NCBI GenBank assembly: GCA_947164985.1 | Contig: CAMUYI010000002.1 | Location: 62,001 to 126,000 of the forward strand | DNA from: an uncultured Bacteroidales bacterium | GTDB taxonomy: Bacteria; Bacteroidota; Bacteroidia; Bacteroidales; Paludibacteraceae | Length of the DNA: 64,000 bases | Direction of reading: 5' to 3' | In this document: in pieces, positions 44,438 to 54,233 of the stretch | Layout of the letters: each line of letters begins with the position of its first letter | Numbering within the stretch: position 1 is the stretch's first letter | Position numbers and translations under genes: made by a program | Notes under the pieces: model-generated | What the model saw: only the letters and a program-made list of their open reading frames with translations | Database searches by the model: none | Told to the model about the DNA's origin: nothing

Positions 44438-45007
44438 ATGCTGCAATACGAACAAATTATACCGGAATGTTACGCTGACACCAACTTTATAAGTACGTTA
44501 TTAGAGGCTAATGTAAACCACAGCTTGAGTTGTACCGCAGTGGCGGGGCTAATGAATGAAACTTTTAATGATCGTTTTGCGGTGGGGATAATAGATCATG
44601 ATAAACATAAACCAGGGTATCTAAGCGAATTTAATGAAATAGCGAAGCGAGTTTTACCTCCGCAAAAAGCCAATGAAAGGGATGTTTGTATTCGTCTATA
44701 TCAGCATAAAACGCGACCGCATTATTTCATTACGATTGAACCGGCAATAGAGAGATTGATACTACGTAGTGCAGCTATGTCCAATATTAATATGGAGGAT
44801 TATCATTTGGCGAATACGTTGGAAGGTCTACAGGAACGAACGAAGCATAAGAGCTCGAATAAAGACTACCTTTTAAGAACCTTATTTCAAGCCTTACTTA
44901 ATGCAGGTAATGCAGACGCGCTTGCATTACAAGAAACTTTGCGATATTTCGTATTTCGACAAAAGGATGTTGATGTTGAGGAATTGAAACGTATCTTTAT
45001 GAAATGA
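44438..45007 (+). CDS. Candidate TOPRIM-like partner of ATPase pair C
   Basis: A 189-residue protein I do not recognise firmly. ECYADTNFISTLLE near the start and AVGIIDHDKHKPGY (about 54-67) have the spacing and look of the Glu and DxD motifs of TOPRIM domains as found beside OLD/AriA-like ATPases, though the first Gly of the motif is missing. HYFITIEPAIERLIL and a helical C terminus follow. It is tightly coupled to the ATPase (one-base gap). Confidence 0.55.
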   Translation: MLQYEQIIPECYADTNFISTLLEANVNHSLSCTAVAGLMNETFNDRFAVGIIDHDKHKPGYLSEFNEIAKRVLPPQKANERDVCIRLYQHKTRPHYFITIEPAIERLILRSAAMSNINMEDYHLANTLEGLQERTKHKSSNKDYLLRTLFQALLNAGNADALALQETLRYFVFRQKDVDVEELKRIFMK

Positions 45008-45060
45008 GGTAGAGTAAAACACTATAGCTTTAATGGATAATTGCAATAAAATTTGAAGAA

Positions 45061-47064
45061 ATGAGTAAACTTAACATTGATAGGATTGTTAAAGACATCA
45101 AATCTAAGACTACGTATTTGACGCCGATAATTGAAGCCGTATGTAACTCCGTGGATGCTATCGGGAATAATCGTACCGATGGCTATGTCAAAATCATCGT
45201 TAAGCGCGATCATCAAACGTCGACTGATGGTCAAACAGAAACGGCAGGAAGCATTGTGGCTATCGATGTTATAGACAATGGAGTTGGTTTTACGGATGAC
45301 AATGCAGACTCTTTTGATACCTACAAAAGCGGATATAAGATACAGCAAGGAGGTAAGGGCTTCGGACGATTTATGTATTTGAAATATTTCCGAAGCGTAT
45401 CGATTGATAGTGTGTATGAACAAGATGGCCAACTGAAACGGAGAGAGTTTACGTTTGGACATAAATCGGAGATTATAGAAAATGAAAGAATCACGGATGT
45501 AGAAGGGCTAGAGTCTACAGGATCGGTACTGCATTTGTCTTCAATCATCAATCCGGATGAGCCTGACAAAGGATTGGATGTAATAGCTCGCAAGTTGGTT
45601 GAAAAGTTGCTTGTGATTTTTGCGACGCAGAGTGAGACGACACCAACTATTACCATTATGGATGAAGATGAATCTAATCCGATTGTGTTGAATGATTACG
45701 TGGGCAAGAATTCAGGTGTTGTTCAAGTAGGTGATGACGTGCCGCTTAATATTGAAGGAAGAGATGGTAATGTGTACGATTTTACCGTCAAAGTATATAA
45801 GATCTATTTTTCAGCAATAACCAATAAGATTTGCTTGACGGCTAATCAGAGAGAGGTTAGTGATGTCTCTTTGCATACTTATGTGCCGGAATTTAAGGAA
45901 ACTCTAAGTGAGACAGATAGCGAAGGGCATCAAAGGAATTTCATGGTTAAGGCATATGTGATAGGTAAATATCTGGATGATAATGTAACTACAGAGCGTG
46001 ATGCATTTAACTTCGATAAAGAGGTTGATAGCTTGTTTGGAATTTCCGAGAAGACTATTTGTCATCGAGTAGCTCAACTATGCAAAGATATGTTCGAGGA
46101 TGATATGTCCGCAAGATACACCGCTAAGAAGAATAGAATAGAAAATTACGTAATAACATCGGCTCCATGGAATAAGACATTGTTGGCATCTATGGATATG
46201 GAGTGTATTCCGGTAGGCATTGATGATTTCGAACTGGAAATGTTATTCAGGAAGAAGAAATACGAACTAGAGGAACAATCAAGAATTGAAATAAAGGAGA
46301 TATTAGACAAGCAAGAAGATGAGGAGATCGATGAGAATATCCAAGAGATAATGGCTCATGTAAATGAGATCCAAAAATCAAATTTGGTTCAGTACGTATG
46401 CAAACGCAAAGAGATTTTGTCATTATTCAATAAATTACGGAGACGATTAGAGGATGGTTCTGCCCATAAGGAGAATGAGATTCACAATTTGATATTCCCT
46501 ATGATTAAGACAGATCGTGAGGTTGAATATGATGATCATAACTTGTGGATGTTGGATGAACGATTTGCATTTACTCAATACATCGCTTCAGACAAGGTAA
46601 TATCTAAAAAAGATAAGAAGGAACCGGATTTGGCTATTATTTATAAGGAGAGAATGTTCTACCGCAATGGTGAGAATAACATGTTGTCTCCAGTCTGTAT
46701 TGTTGAATTTAAACGACCTAAGCGGAAAGAATATACGGCAGATGAGAATCCAATCACCCAAGCATGCAAGTATTCGAGAAAAATCTTAGATGGCAAATTG
46801 GAAATGCCGGACGGATTAGAACCTGTAAAAGTATCTAAGGAAAGTACTCCGGTGTATATTTATATAGTTAGCGACATAACGCCCAAAATTGCAGAGTTCG
46901 CTGATAATGCTTCATTAACGAAAAGCCCTGATAATGAAGGGTATTTTGGGTATATGCCAAGTTACCATGCTTATGTGGAGGTTATGAGTTATAAGAAAAT
47001 GTATGAAGATGCATTAATGAGGAATCGGATTTTCTTTGAGAAGTTGGGGATTAATGTAGACTAA
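45061..47064 (+). CDS. GHKL ATPase fused to a PD-(D/E)xK nuclease-like domain
   Basis: A 667-residue protein. An HSP90/MutL/MORC-like ATPase fold is clear: EAVCNSVDA (N box, about 25-33), IDVIDNGVGF (about 76-85) and GGKGFGRFMYLK (about 101-112). A coiled region around 400-440 leads to a C-terminal domain with EPDLAIIYK (about 521) and CIVEFKRPKRK (about 547-557), the D...ExK of a PD-(D/E)xK nuclease. It begins 53 bases after pair C and may be its third component or a separate defence gene. GHKL-nuclease fusions are known in defence islands. Confidence 0.8.
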   Translation: MSKLNIDRIVKDIKSKTTYLTPIIEAVCNSVDAIGNNRTDGYVKIIVKRDHQTSTDGQTETAGSIVAIDVIDNGVGFTDDNADSFDTYKSGYKIQQGGKGFGRFMYLKYFRSVSIDSVYEQDGQLKRREFTFGHKSEIIENERITDVEGLESTGSVLHLSSIINPDEPDKGLDVIARKLVEKLLVIFATQSETTPTITIMDEDESNPIVLNDYVGKNSGVVQVGDDVPLNIEGRDGNVYDFTVKVYKIYFSAITNKICLTANQREVSDVSLHTYVPEFKETLSETDSEGHQRNFMVKAYVIGKYLDDNVTTERDAFNFDKEVDSLFGISEKTICHRVAQLCKDMFEDDMSARYTAKKNRIENYVITSAPWNKTLLASMDMECIPVGIDDFELEMLFRKKKYELEEQSRIEIKEILDKQEDEEIDENIQEIMAHVNEIQKSNLVQYVCKRKEILSLFNKLRRRLEDGSAHKENEIHNLIFPMIKTDREVEYDDHNLWMLDERFAFTQYIASDKVISKKDKKEPDLAIIYKERMFYRNGENNMLSPVCIVEFKRPKRKEYTADENPITQACKYSRKILDGKLEMPDGLEPVKVSKESTPVYIYIVSDITPKIAEFADNASLTKSPDNEGYFGYMPSYHAYVEVMSYKKMYEDALMRNRIFFEKLGINVD

Positions 47065-47169
47065 GTTTACAAAACAGAAGATGGAAATAAGAGTTTGGCT
47101 GGGGCGATAAGTAAAGATGATGATTTGAGCAAGCGATAAAGAAATATATAAAAATATTAGTGAAACATA

Positions 47170-48216
47170 ATGGAATTATTTGATTTTTCGCAATATTCAT
47201 TTGGGATAGCAGTAATACAATTTGTTGTCGCAGGTGTGGTGTTCTTTGTTACCAATTGGCTTGGCGGACATACTCCGGTTGATAGAGGATATGTGACGCT
47301 TTCGCTGATTGCGGCAGATGACACTATGCCGGCATTTAACTTTGTATTCAAGACATTGACGCCATTGGTGCAGTACATATTGTTTATTGCATTATGTCAG
47401 ATTGTAACACCATTAGTGTTTCTGCTTGCTAATAGTTACATGATTATTGTTTACTATTGGTTATACCGAGGTTTATATTATATTTTGAGAGGAGCTTTCC
47501 ATTTGGCAAACTGGCCGATATTCTTGCTGTATATGATAGTATCAGTAGGTATCGCGATATGGATATATGGTTTTGTGGAGAGCGTAGACAGTATATTGCC
47601 GGATAAAGAGGCATTGCGAGATCAATTGTGGATACTGATAACGATATTTGTGTATCAAGTTGTCAATGGACTTCAGATAAACAGAACCGGAACAGAGGAT
47701 CGGAAGCATAAATATGCATTGAGCAAATATCATGAGTTTGCAAAGAAATATTCCGAAGTGGTAGATGCCAATTGCGAGTATGAGGTGGATGCCGATTTGC
47801 TATATGCGATAATGATTGTGGAGAACTATAATCGTCCTCCAGTGGTTCGGATGGTAGAGAATCTGAAGTTTAGATTGAGTCATAAGCGGATGTCATTGGG
47901 GATTATGCAGGTGAAGACAGATAAGATGATTGACGATAAGGAGTCGATTAGGCAAGCGGCAGGGATAATATCGAAGTTGAGACAAGAGTATATTGGTAAT
48001 CGCAATGAGGAAGAGTTAGGAGCGTTAGGAAGATTAGGCAGCTACATACATACGTTGGCAGAAAAGTACAATGGAGGCAATTGGGAATATGCAAGAGAGG
48101 TGCGAGAGATCTTTGAGACAATCAACTCTATGCATATAAAAGGCGTCTATGATGTCGATCTGAAGGATGCATTATCGTATAAGATGCCTGAATGGAGGAA
48201 GGCAAAGGACAACTGA
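47170..48216 (+). CDS. Membrane protein with C-terminal lysozyme-like domain
   Basis: A 348-residue protein. The first half has four membrane helices (about 15-35, 60-100 in two, 115-140). The soluble C-terminal half has DADLLYAIMIVENYNRP (about 206-222), SLGIMQVKT (about 241-249) and SIRQAAGIISKLRQEY, which follow the order of the lytic transglycosylase (SLT) fold: a catalytic Glu, a GxMQ motif and a supporting helix. The domain would be cytoplasmic or periplasmic depending on topology. It is followed 6 bases later by the KAP NTPase gene, an unusual pairing. Confidence 0.6.
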   Translation: MELFDFSQYSFGIAVIQFVVAGVVFFVTNWLGGHTPVDRGYVTLSLIAADDTMPAFNFVFKTLTPLVQYILFIALCQIVTPLVFLLANSYMIIVYYWLYRGLYYILRGAFHLANWPIFLLYMIVSVGIAIWIYGFVESVDSILPDKEALRDQLWILITIFVYQVVNGLQINRTGTEDRKHKYALSKYHEFAKKYSEVVDANCEYEVDADLLYAIMIVENYNRPPVVRMVENLKFRLSHKRMSLGIMQVKTDKMIDDKESIRQAAGIISKLRQEYIGNRNEEELGALGRLGSYIHTLAEKYNGGNWEYAREVREIFETINSMHIKGVYDVDLKDALSYKMPEWRKAKDN

Positions 48217-48222
48217 AGAGAT

Positions 48223-51039
48223 ATGACGGTGCGTAAGAATAAATATATGGAAAAGATTCTCAAATGGGTAAAACAACATCACGTGCTGATGTTGGCTATA
48301 TGTGTGCTTTTTATTCTGCGACCGAAGTTTGTGGAGTGGATAAAGGAATATGTGTGTCCGCTGACGCCTAAAGAGATAGACAATATCGGATGGGTGTTGG
48401 CAATCATAATCGTGACGATAATTATTGTATATCTCACTCACATTAAACGTTTGCTAAAAGAGCGAGAGTTGGTTGTATCAAGATTATGGACATTGGCATT
48501 GCTGTTCGGAGGGTGGTGCATATTCCGGTATGCGGATGCGTTTGATTTCTACGGTATAGATGGATGGATATTCAATTATATTGATTGTGCGTGGTTCACT
48601 ATAGCCGGTATAGAAATCGGATTGTTTGGGTATCGTTGTGTTCAAAAGAAGAACCGAGAAGGTGACGTCGAAGGCAATCCATTTATGAAAGATGCACCGG
48701 TTGTGAAGGATGAGATGAACAGGGAACGCTACGCAGTGCAACTAGTGAAAAAGATAAAAGCAGGGAAGACGGAACGAAAAGATGGAGTTGATAGCGGGAG
48801 AGCCGATGGGGCGTTCACGATATTGCTCAATGAGTCTTACGGAGTCGGGAAGACAAGTTTTATGATGCAACTGGAGCGGATAGCGGAAGGTGAGAATGTC
48901 GATGTATGCTGGTTCAAGCCATGGTTATATGAGGATAGCCGAACAATGATGGTTAACTTTGTTCGCGTACTGCAAGAGAAATTAGGTGAAGGTGACGGAT
49001 TGCTTCAACAGATGTTGAACAAGTACGCACAAGTCTTATCTTCGTTTAAAGGATATGAGATATTTTCGCTGTTGCACTTCGAGGGCACATCCGTTGAGAC
49101 ACAATTCGAGGATATTAAGGCAAAATTGCAAGAAAAGCAGCAGCCGATTATAGTGTTGATTGACGATGTGGATCGATTGCAAAGCGATGAGTTGCTACGT
49201 ATGCTGCAAATGGTGCGGAACATGGGGGATTTCCCATATATCTATTACATAATAGCCGCAGATAAGGCGGCCGTTCAAAATCGGTTGAGCGAGGCTGGAA
49301 TAGCAGAACCGGATGTGTATCTAAAGAAGTTCTTTAACTTAGAGATGCATTTCCCAGCTGATGATCAATTGGCTGAGAAGGTGCTCTATAGAGGATTGTC
49401 GGAGATATTGATGCGCTACGGACAAGATGGCGAGAAATTACGGGAGTTCTTCCAAAAGTTGCGATACGGGAAAGATGTATTCGCCAATATTCGAGATATC
49501 AAACGATTCTTGAATGCATTTGATTTTGCATTGGCTAATTTCCAAGCTGTTAAGACCGAGAATGGAAAGACTATGCTTGACGAGATAAGTTTGCGAGACT
49601 TAGCCGGATTATGCATGATTCAATGTGTTGATTCCGAGTTTTACCGGTTGCTGCGAGACCATAATGAACATGTGTTAGAGTATAAAGATTGGCATTATAA
49701 AGTAAAGAGCGATTTTGCAGAAATCTTTACTGATCGATATGTCAAGAAGATGATTGATAGTGTTGCGGCACAATCAGTTAATGAGCAAAACATGCCCAAA
49801 GATACAGTTAAGGAAGAGATAGAGGAATCCGTGAATACATTGTCGGAACTGATTCAATGGACGAAGCCCAAGAAGGTGGAAGTGATAGGTGAGTTGCTGG
49901 GGATACTTTTCCCACAAAGTCATGCCAGTGAGTCGCGATTAGGGATTTGCCATCCGACGGAGTATTATAAGTATTTCTCCACGATGTACAAAGGAAATGA
50001 GTTTACCAATGCGGAGGTGATTGGTATTATGCGTTTTGATGAAGATCGATATATCACTAAGATTAAGGGAGTGCTGAAGGAGAAAGAGATTGATTCGTTT
50101 AAGCATAAGTTGACGTGGTACTTGCAGACTCAAGCCTATGATAGGATTGGCGCATTACTGAAAGTGATGATAGCCTTTGAGTTGGAATGGCAAGCAAATA
50201 ATTTGACAGATACGTATAAGGAACTGATGTTTATGCAGAACTACGGTGCAAGTTTATTTGCTATTTTCTACAAGCGAAAAGACGAAACGATTGAGCAATG
50301 CAAGGAGGCATGGGATGAGATACGTAGATGGCTAATTACGACAAAAGAGTATGAGCGAAGGATAATTGTGCTGATGATGTTGGCAAAGCATATAGAGAAC
50401 TATGCATCATATATCTTTGAGACAAGAGAGGAAGTTACGAATTGCGTGCAAGAATCAGAGAAGCAGTTTATTGATGAGGTATGGCTGATGGATATGTTTA
50501 ATCCGGACGTGTATAAACATATTTCGTCATATCGTGAGATTGATCCTACAATATCAGAATATATCATCAATGGCGTGCAGCGGAAGCATAAGGAGAATGG
50601 ATTGATGATGCACTTGGTGAAATATGAAAAGGGAGAGATAGATTGGAATAAGGAATTGATTGAAGCAGTTCTTGGAACGCATCTGGTATTTGCATACGAC
50701 ACATCTCTTTGGTTGCAGTTGGTTCCGGCTAAATGGCAACAAGAATGCAGGAGATGGAATATGAATGAGCCAATAACTAAAGATGAGATAACTCATAGCG
50801 CTTATTTGAAGAGTGCGTTGCAGTATTGGAAGCTCGTGATGGAGTTATCAAAAAGTGAAAATGAGAGATTGCAATATGTGCTTAAACGCGGAAATATAAC
50901 ACCCACGGAGTATGAAGAGGAATGCAATGTGCATGGAATGCGCGTAACTATGGAATTGAATAAGTTTGCGCGATTAGGGTATTTGGAGAAGAAGGGGGCT
51001 GGAAAGAAAGCAAAATATATTAATCCAAAAATGGTATAA
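48223..51039 (+). CDS. KAP-family membrane P-loop NTPase
   Basis: A 938-residue protein with four N-terminal membrane helices (to about 140) followed by a KAP NTPase domain: Walker A NESYGVGKTSF (about 201-211), VCWFKPWLYED (about 227-237), Walker B IVLIDDVDRL (about 308-317) and YYIIAADKAAVQ. The C-terminal 500 residues are helical and end in a winged-helix-like segment (RLGYLEKKGAGKKAKYI). KAP NTPases act as membrane-linked sensors or scaffolds in several bacterial defence systems. An alternative start is at 48247. Confidence 0.8.
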   Translation: MTVRKNKYMEKILKWVKQHHVLMLAICVLFILRPKFVEWIKEYVCPLTPKEIDNIGWVLAIIIVTIIIVYLTHIKRLLKERELVVSRLWTLALLFGGWCIFRYADAFDFYGIDGWIFNYIDCAWFTIAGIEIGLFGYRCVQKKNREGDVEGNPFMKDAPVVKDEMNRERYAVQLVKKIKAGKTERKDGVDSGRADGAFTILLNESYGVGKTSFMMQLERIAEGENVDVCWFKPWLYEDSRTMMVNFVRVLQEKLGEGDGLLQQMLNKYAQVLSSFKGYEIFSLLHFEGTSVETQFEDIKAKLQEKQQPIIVLIDDVDRLQSDELLRMLQMVRNMGDFPYIYYIIAADKAAVQNRLSEAGIAEPDVYLKKFFNLEMHFPADDQLAEKVLYRGLSEILMRYGQDGEKLREFFQKLRYGKDVFANIRDIKRFLNAFDFALANFQAVKTENGKTMLDEISLRDLAGLCMIQCVDSEFYRLLRDHNEHVLEYKDWHYKVKSDFAEIFTDRYVKKMIDSVAAQSVNEQNMPKDTVKEEIEESVNTLSELIQWTKPKKVEVIGELLGILFPQSHASESRLGICHPTEYYKYFSTMYKGNEFTNAEVIGIMRFDEDRYITKIKGVLKEKEIDSFKHKLTWYLQTQAYDRIGALLKVMIAFELEWQANNLTDTYKELMFMQNYGASLFAIFYKRKDETIEQCKEAWDEIRRWLITTKEYERRIIVLMMLAKHIENYASYIFETREEVTNCVQESEKQFIDEVWLMDMFNPDVYKHISSYREIDPTISEYIINGVQRKHKENGLMMHLVKYEKGEIDWNKELIEAVLGTHLVFAYDTSLWLQLVPAKWQQECRRWNMNEPITKDEITHSAYLKSALQYWKLVMELSKSENERLQYVLKRGNITPTEYEEECNVHGMRVTMELNKFARLGYLEKKGAGKKAKYINPKMV

Positions 51040-51056
51040 ATTGAGGAGAAGAGATT

Positions 51057-52031
51057 ATGAGAGTTTTAGAAGTATCAAGATATAAGAAGAACTTTGTTGA
51101 TCACCAGTTGCCTTTTGTAACGGAGCAGGGTGAGGCGATACGTGCGTTAGGACACGAGGTGGAGTATTTCCTCGTGCGAGGGAACTATGTGAAGGCTGTT
51201 GGGGCGTTGAAGAAAAAGATACGGGAGTTCAAACCGGATATTGTGCATGCGCACTTTGGGTTGTCGGCTATTACAGCAGAATTGCAAGGGCTGGTACCGG
51301 TGGTGACGACGTTCCATAACGGGGAGACGCATAATTGGCATGTGAATTTGATGAGTTCGTTGTTCTCACTGCGTGCGAAGCATGTGATATACGTCGCGCC
51401 GCATATACGGGAGATGAGTTACTTCAAGGCGAAGAATTATAGCATTATTCCGTGCGGAGTGACGTTGGAGGATTGCTTCATGATGGAGAAGGCGGAGGCA
51501 CGTCAACGACTTGGTTGGGATCCGGAGAAGAAGTACGTGATGTTTGGAGGCGCTTTTAGTGATACGAGGAAGAACTACGAGCTACTACGACAAGCCGTAG
51601 AGCTATTGAAGATAGAAGATAGAAGATTGAAGATTGAGTGTGTGGAGATGCGAGGATTGACGAGGGAGGAATGCGTATTGAGGATGAACGCAGCAGATGT
51701 GTTTGCATTGCCGACGAAGAATGAGGGCTCGCCGCAAGCGTTGAAAGAAGCCATGGCGTGCAACTGTCCGATAGTGGCAACCGATGTGGCGGACATAAAA
51801 CACCTGCTGGGATATCTGCCGGGACATTATGTACTGCCGAACAAGAAAGGCAATGCTGCATTGTGGAAAGGCGATGAGCATAGTGCAGAGGAATTGGCGA
51901 AGTTGCTGAAAGATGCGTTGACTTTTGAGGGACGGACAGAAGGACGGAAGCGGATTGTGGAGTTAGGATATACGAATGAGTTGGTAGCAAAGAAGATAGT
52001 CAAGATATATGAGAGTATTATCAATAAATGA
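51057..52031 (+). CDS. Glycosyltransferase family 4 enzyme
   Basis: A 324-residue GT-B enzyme: VHAHFGLSAITAEL (about 64), KKYVMFGGAFSDTRKNYELL, and NEGSPQALKEAMACNCPIVATDVADIKHLLG, the GT4 nucleotide-sugar binding region with the EGxPxxxxEA motif. It lies in the polysaccharide backbone. Residues of about 184-195 (LKIEDRRLKIEC) are encoded by GATAGAAGATAGAAGATTGA, the complement type of the intergenic CCAATCTTCAATC repeat, inserted in frame. Confidence 0.85.
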   Translation: MRVLEVSRYKKNFVDHQLPFVTEQGEAIRALGHEVEYFLVRGNYVKAVGALKKKIREFKPDIVHAHFGLSAITAELQGLVPVVTTFHNGETHNWHVNLMSSLFSLRAKHVIYVAPHIREMSYFKAKNYSIIPCGVTLEDCFMMEKAEARQRLGWDPEKKYVMFGGAFSDTRKNYELLRQAVELLKIEDRRLKIECVEMRGLTREECVLRMNAADVFALPTKNEGSPQALKEAMACNCPIVATDVADIKHLLGYLPGHYVLPNKKGNAALWKGDEHSAEELAKLLKDALTFEGRTEGRKRIVELGYTNELVAKKIVKIYESIINK

Positions 52032-53010
52032 TATTAACCGCGCAGAGTGGAGCGCATTGGTAAAAGCCAGTGCGACCGGCACATGGTTTCAATCTCCGGA
52101 AGCATACGATTTCTATGCGAGTATGCCGGGGCTGTTTAAGCCATTTGCTATAGGTCTGGAAAATGAAGGTAAACTTAGTGCAGTTTGTGTGGGCTACATC
52201 ACGGTAGAGAAATCTGCTCTCAAACAAGCCATGACTCGCAGAGCGATTATTGTTGGTGGACCTTGTTTAGCAGACGACTGTTCCAACGAAGAAGTTGAGG
52301 CATTGATGAAGGCTGTGCGGAAGGAGCTAAAGAGCGAGGCTATTTATGTGGAGTGCCGGAACTTCAATGATTATAGTCGATGGAAAGATGCCTTTGCTTC
52401 TGCTGGATTTGATTACGTTCCACATCTGAACTTCCATGTCAATACATCGTCAGTTGAAACAGTAGAGGCAAATCTTGGTAAGAGCCGGAAGCGTGACATC
52501 CGTACATCCTTGCGCGATGGGGCGACGATTATTGAGAAACCGACATTGGAGCAAGTGCGGGAGTATTATACGATATTGGAGCACCTATACAAAACGCGTG
52601 TGAAGACTCCGCTGTTCCCGTTATCATTCTTTGAAAAACTCTGGCAGCACAAGGATGGACGGTTCATACTCGTTGCACTGAATAATGAGATCATCGGTGG
52701 CACGGTATGCGTGGAGCAAGAAGGGAAATGTCTGTACGAGTGGTTCGCATGCGGACGAGACGGAGAATGGAAAGCCATCTTCCCATCGACATTGGCTACG
52801 TACTCCGGCATACGGTATGCAGCGGAGCATAACTGTCCACGCTTCGACATGATGGGTGCCGGTAAACCCGACGAAGCATACGGTGTCCGTGACTTCAAAG
52901 CCAAATTCGGTGGCACCGAAGTCGAACATGGACGGTTTTTGTGCATCACGAAACCACTATTATATAAAATAGGAGTGTTAGGAGTGAAGATTTTAAAGAA
53001 ACTGAAATAA
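52009..53010 (+). CDS. FemAB-like / GNAT-type acyltransferase
   Basis: A 333-residue protein of the FemAB-related group (peptidoglycan-bridge or polysaccharide-modifying acyltransferases): TGTWFQSPEAYDFY near the start, RAIIVGGPCL, LGKSRKRDIRTSLRDG, IIGGTVCVEQEGKCLYEWFACG and FDMMGAGKPDEAYGVRDFKAKFGG. The start overlaps the GT4 gene by 23 bases. Probably modifies a cell-envelope glycan with the neighbouring enzymes. Confidence 0.8.
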   Translation: MRVLSINDINRAEWSALVKASATGTWFQSPEAYDFYASMPGLFKPFAIGLENEGKLSAVCVGYITVEKSALKQAMTRRAIIVGGPCLADDCSNEEVEALMKAVRKELKSEAIYVECRNFNDYSRWKDAFASAGFDYVPHLNFHVNTSSVETVEANLGKSRKRDIRTSLRDGATIIEKPTLEQVREYYTILEHLYKTRVKTPLFPLSFFEKLWQHKDGRFILVALNNEIIGGTVCVEQEGKCLYEWFACGRDGEWKAIFPSTLATYSGIRYAAEHNCPRFDMMGAGKPDEAYGVRDFKAKFGGTEVEHGRFLCITKPLLYKIGVLGVKILKKLK

Positions 53011-53011
53011 T

Positions 53012-54157
53012 ATGAACATACTGATTGATATTGTGCATCCGGCACATGTACATCTTTTGAGGAACTTTTACCACGAGATGGTGGGGAGAGGACATAAGGT
53101 GGTGGTGACATGCAAGGATATACCGAGTGCAAGGCAACTGCTGGAGATGTACAAGATACCGTACATCTACCTGGGTGAGAAGAAAGATAACATATGGCTG
53201 AAAGCCGTGGAGCAATTGTGGTTCAACCTGCGGCTGCTGCGGATAGCGCGGAAGGAAGGGTGCACGTTGGCCTTCGGTTCGTCGATAACACTGGCACACA
53301 TTGCGGCACTGTCGAAATGGTCGGTGTTCGGGAAACGGATCAACGCTATTCTGCTGGATGACGACGACGATGAGGTGGAGCCGCTGTATGCCAAGTACGG
53401 CCATCCGTTTGCGGACGTGGTGCTCAGTCCGATGGAGACACCGCGGAAGACGCAGAAAGTGGTGTATTATCCGGCTTATCACGAGTTGGCATACCTTCAT
53501 CCGAAGCGTTTTGTGCCGGATGCGTCGGTGCTGGATGATGCCGGGATACGTTACGAGCGGGATGCGAACGGGAGAGTGGTGAATGTAGAGCCGTACTTCG
53601 TGATGCGATTCAATGCTTTCAAGGCGCACCATGATGTGGGTGTGGTGGGACTGACCATTGAGAATAAACGTCGAATGGTGCAACTACTGAGCCAACATGG
53701 GAAAGTGTTCATCACGACGGAACGGAACATAGACGAGGAGTTCATGCCATACCAGTTGCGAGTACCGCAGGATAAAGTGCATAGTTTGCTTTATTACGCG
53801 ACGATGTTCGTTGGAGATAGCCAAACGATGACGTCGGAGGCTGCAGTGCTTGGAACGCCTTCGATACGTTGCAACACTTTCGTAGGACGTATCCATTATT
53901 TGGAAGAAGAGGAACATCGTTATCATTTAACGTATGGCTTCCGTCCGGAGAATAGCGAGGCGATGTTCTCGCGTGTTAACGAACTCCTTGCGATGGGTAC
54001 AGCTGCTTTGAAAGCGGAGTGGGCAAAGAGACGCGAGGTGTTGCTATCGGAAAAGATCGATTATACCGCTTTTCTGACTTGGTTCATAGAAAACTATCCA
54101 CAGAGCGCAGAGCAGACACGGAAGGCAGATATCTCCTTCTGGGATAGGTTTAAATAG
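53012..54157 (+). CDS. DUF354 family GT-B-like protein
   Basis: A 381-residue DUF354 protein: MNILIDIVHPAHVHLLRNFYHEM, FGSSITLAHIAALS, YHELAYLHPKRFVPD, FVMRFNAFKAHHDVG, and GDSQTMTSEAAVLGTPSIRCN, resembling the C-terminal GT-B site. The family sits in polysaccharide loci and is likely a glycosyltransferase or epimerase-like enzyme. One base after the FemAB-like gene. A second, truncated copy is at 55208. Confidence 0.85.
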   Translation: MNILIDIVHPAHVHLLRNFYHEMVGRGHKVVVTCKDIPSARQLLEMYKIPYIYLGEKKDNIWLKAVEQLWFNLRLLRIARKEGCTLAFGSSITLAHIAALSKWSVFGKRINAILLDDDDDEVEPLYAKYGHPFADVVLSPMETPRKTQKVVYYPAYHELAYLHPKRFVPDASVLDDAGIRYERDANGRVVNVEPYFVMRFNAFKAHHDVGVVGLTIENKRRMVQLLSQHGKVFITTERNIDEEFMPYQLRVPQDKVHSLLYYATMFVGDSQTMTSEAAVLGTPSIRCNTFVGRIHYLEEEEHRYHLTYGFRPENSEAMFSRVNELLAMGTAALKAEWAKRREVLLSEKIDYTAFLTWFIENYPQSAEQTRKADISFWDRFK

Positions 54158-54169
54158 GGTAGTATTTCT

Positions 54170-54202
54170 AAAAGGGTTGTAGTCTCTACAACTCTTTTTA
54201 TT
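54170..54202 (+). terminator. Intrinsic terminator after DUF354 gene
   Basis: GGGTTGTAG-tct-CTACAACTC followed by TTTTTATT. Confidence 0.8.
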
Positions 54203-54233
54203 GGGGTAAGTTATCTAGTAGTAGTTATATATA

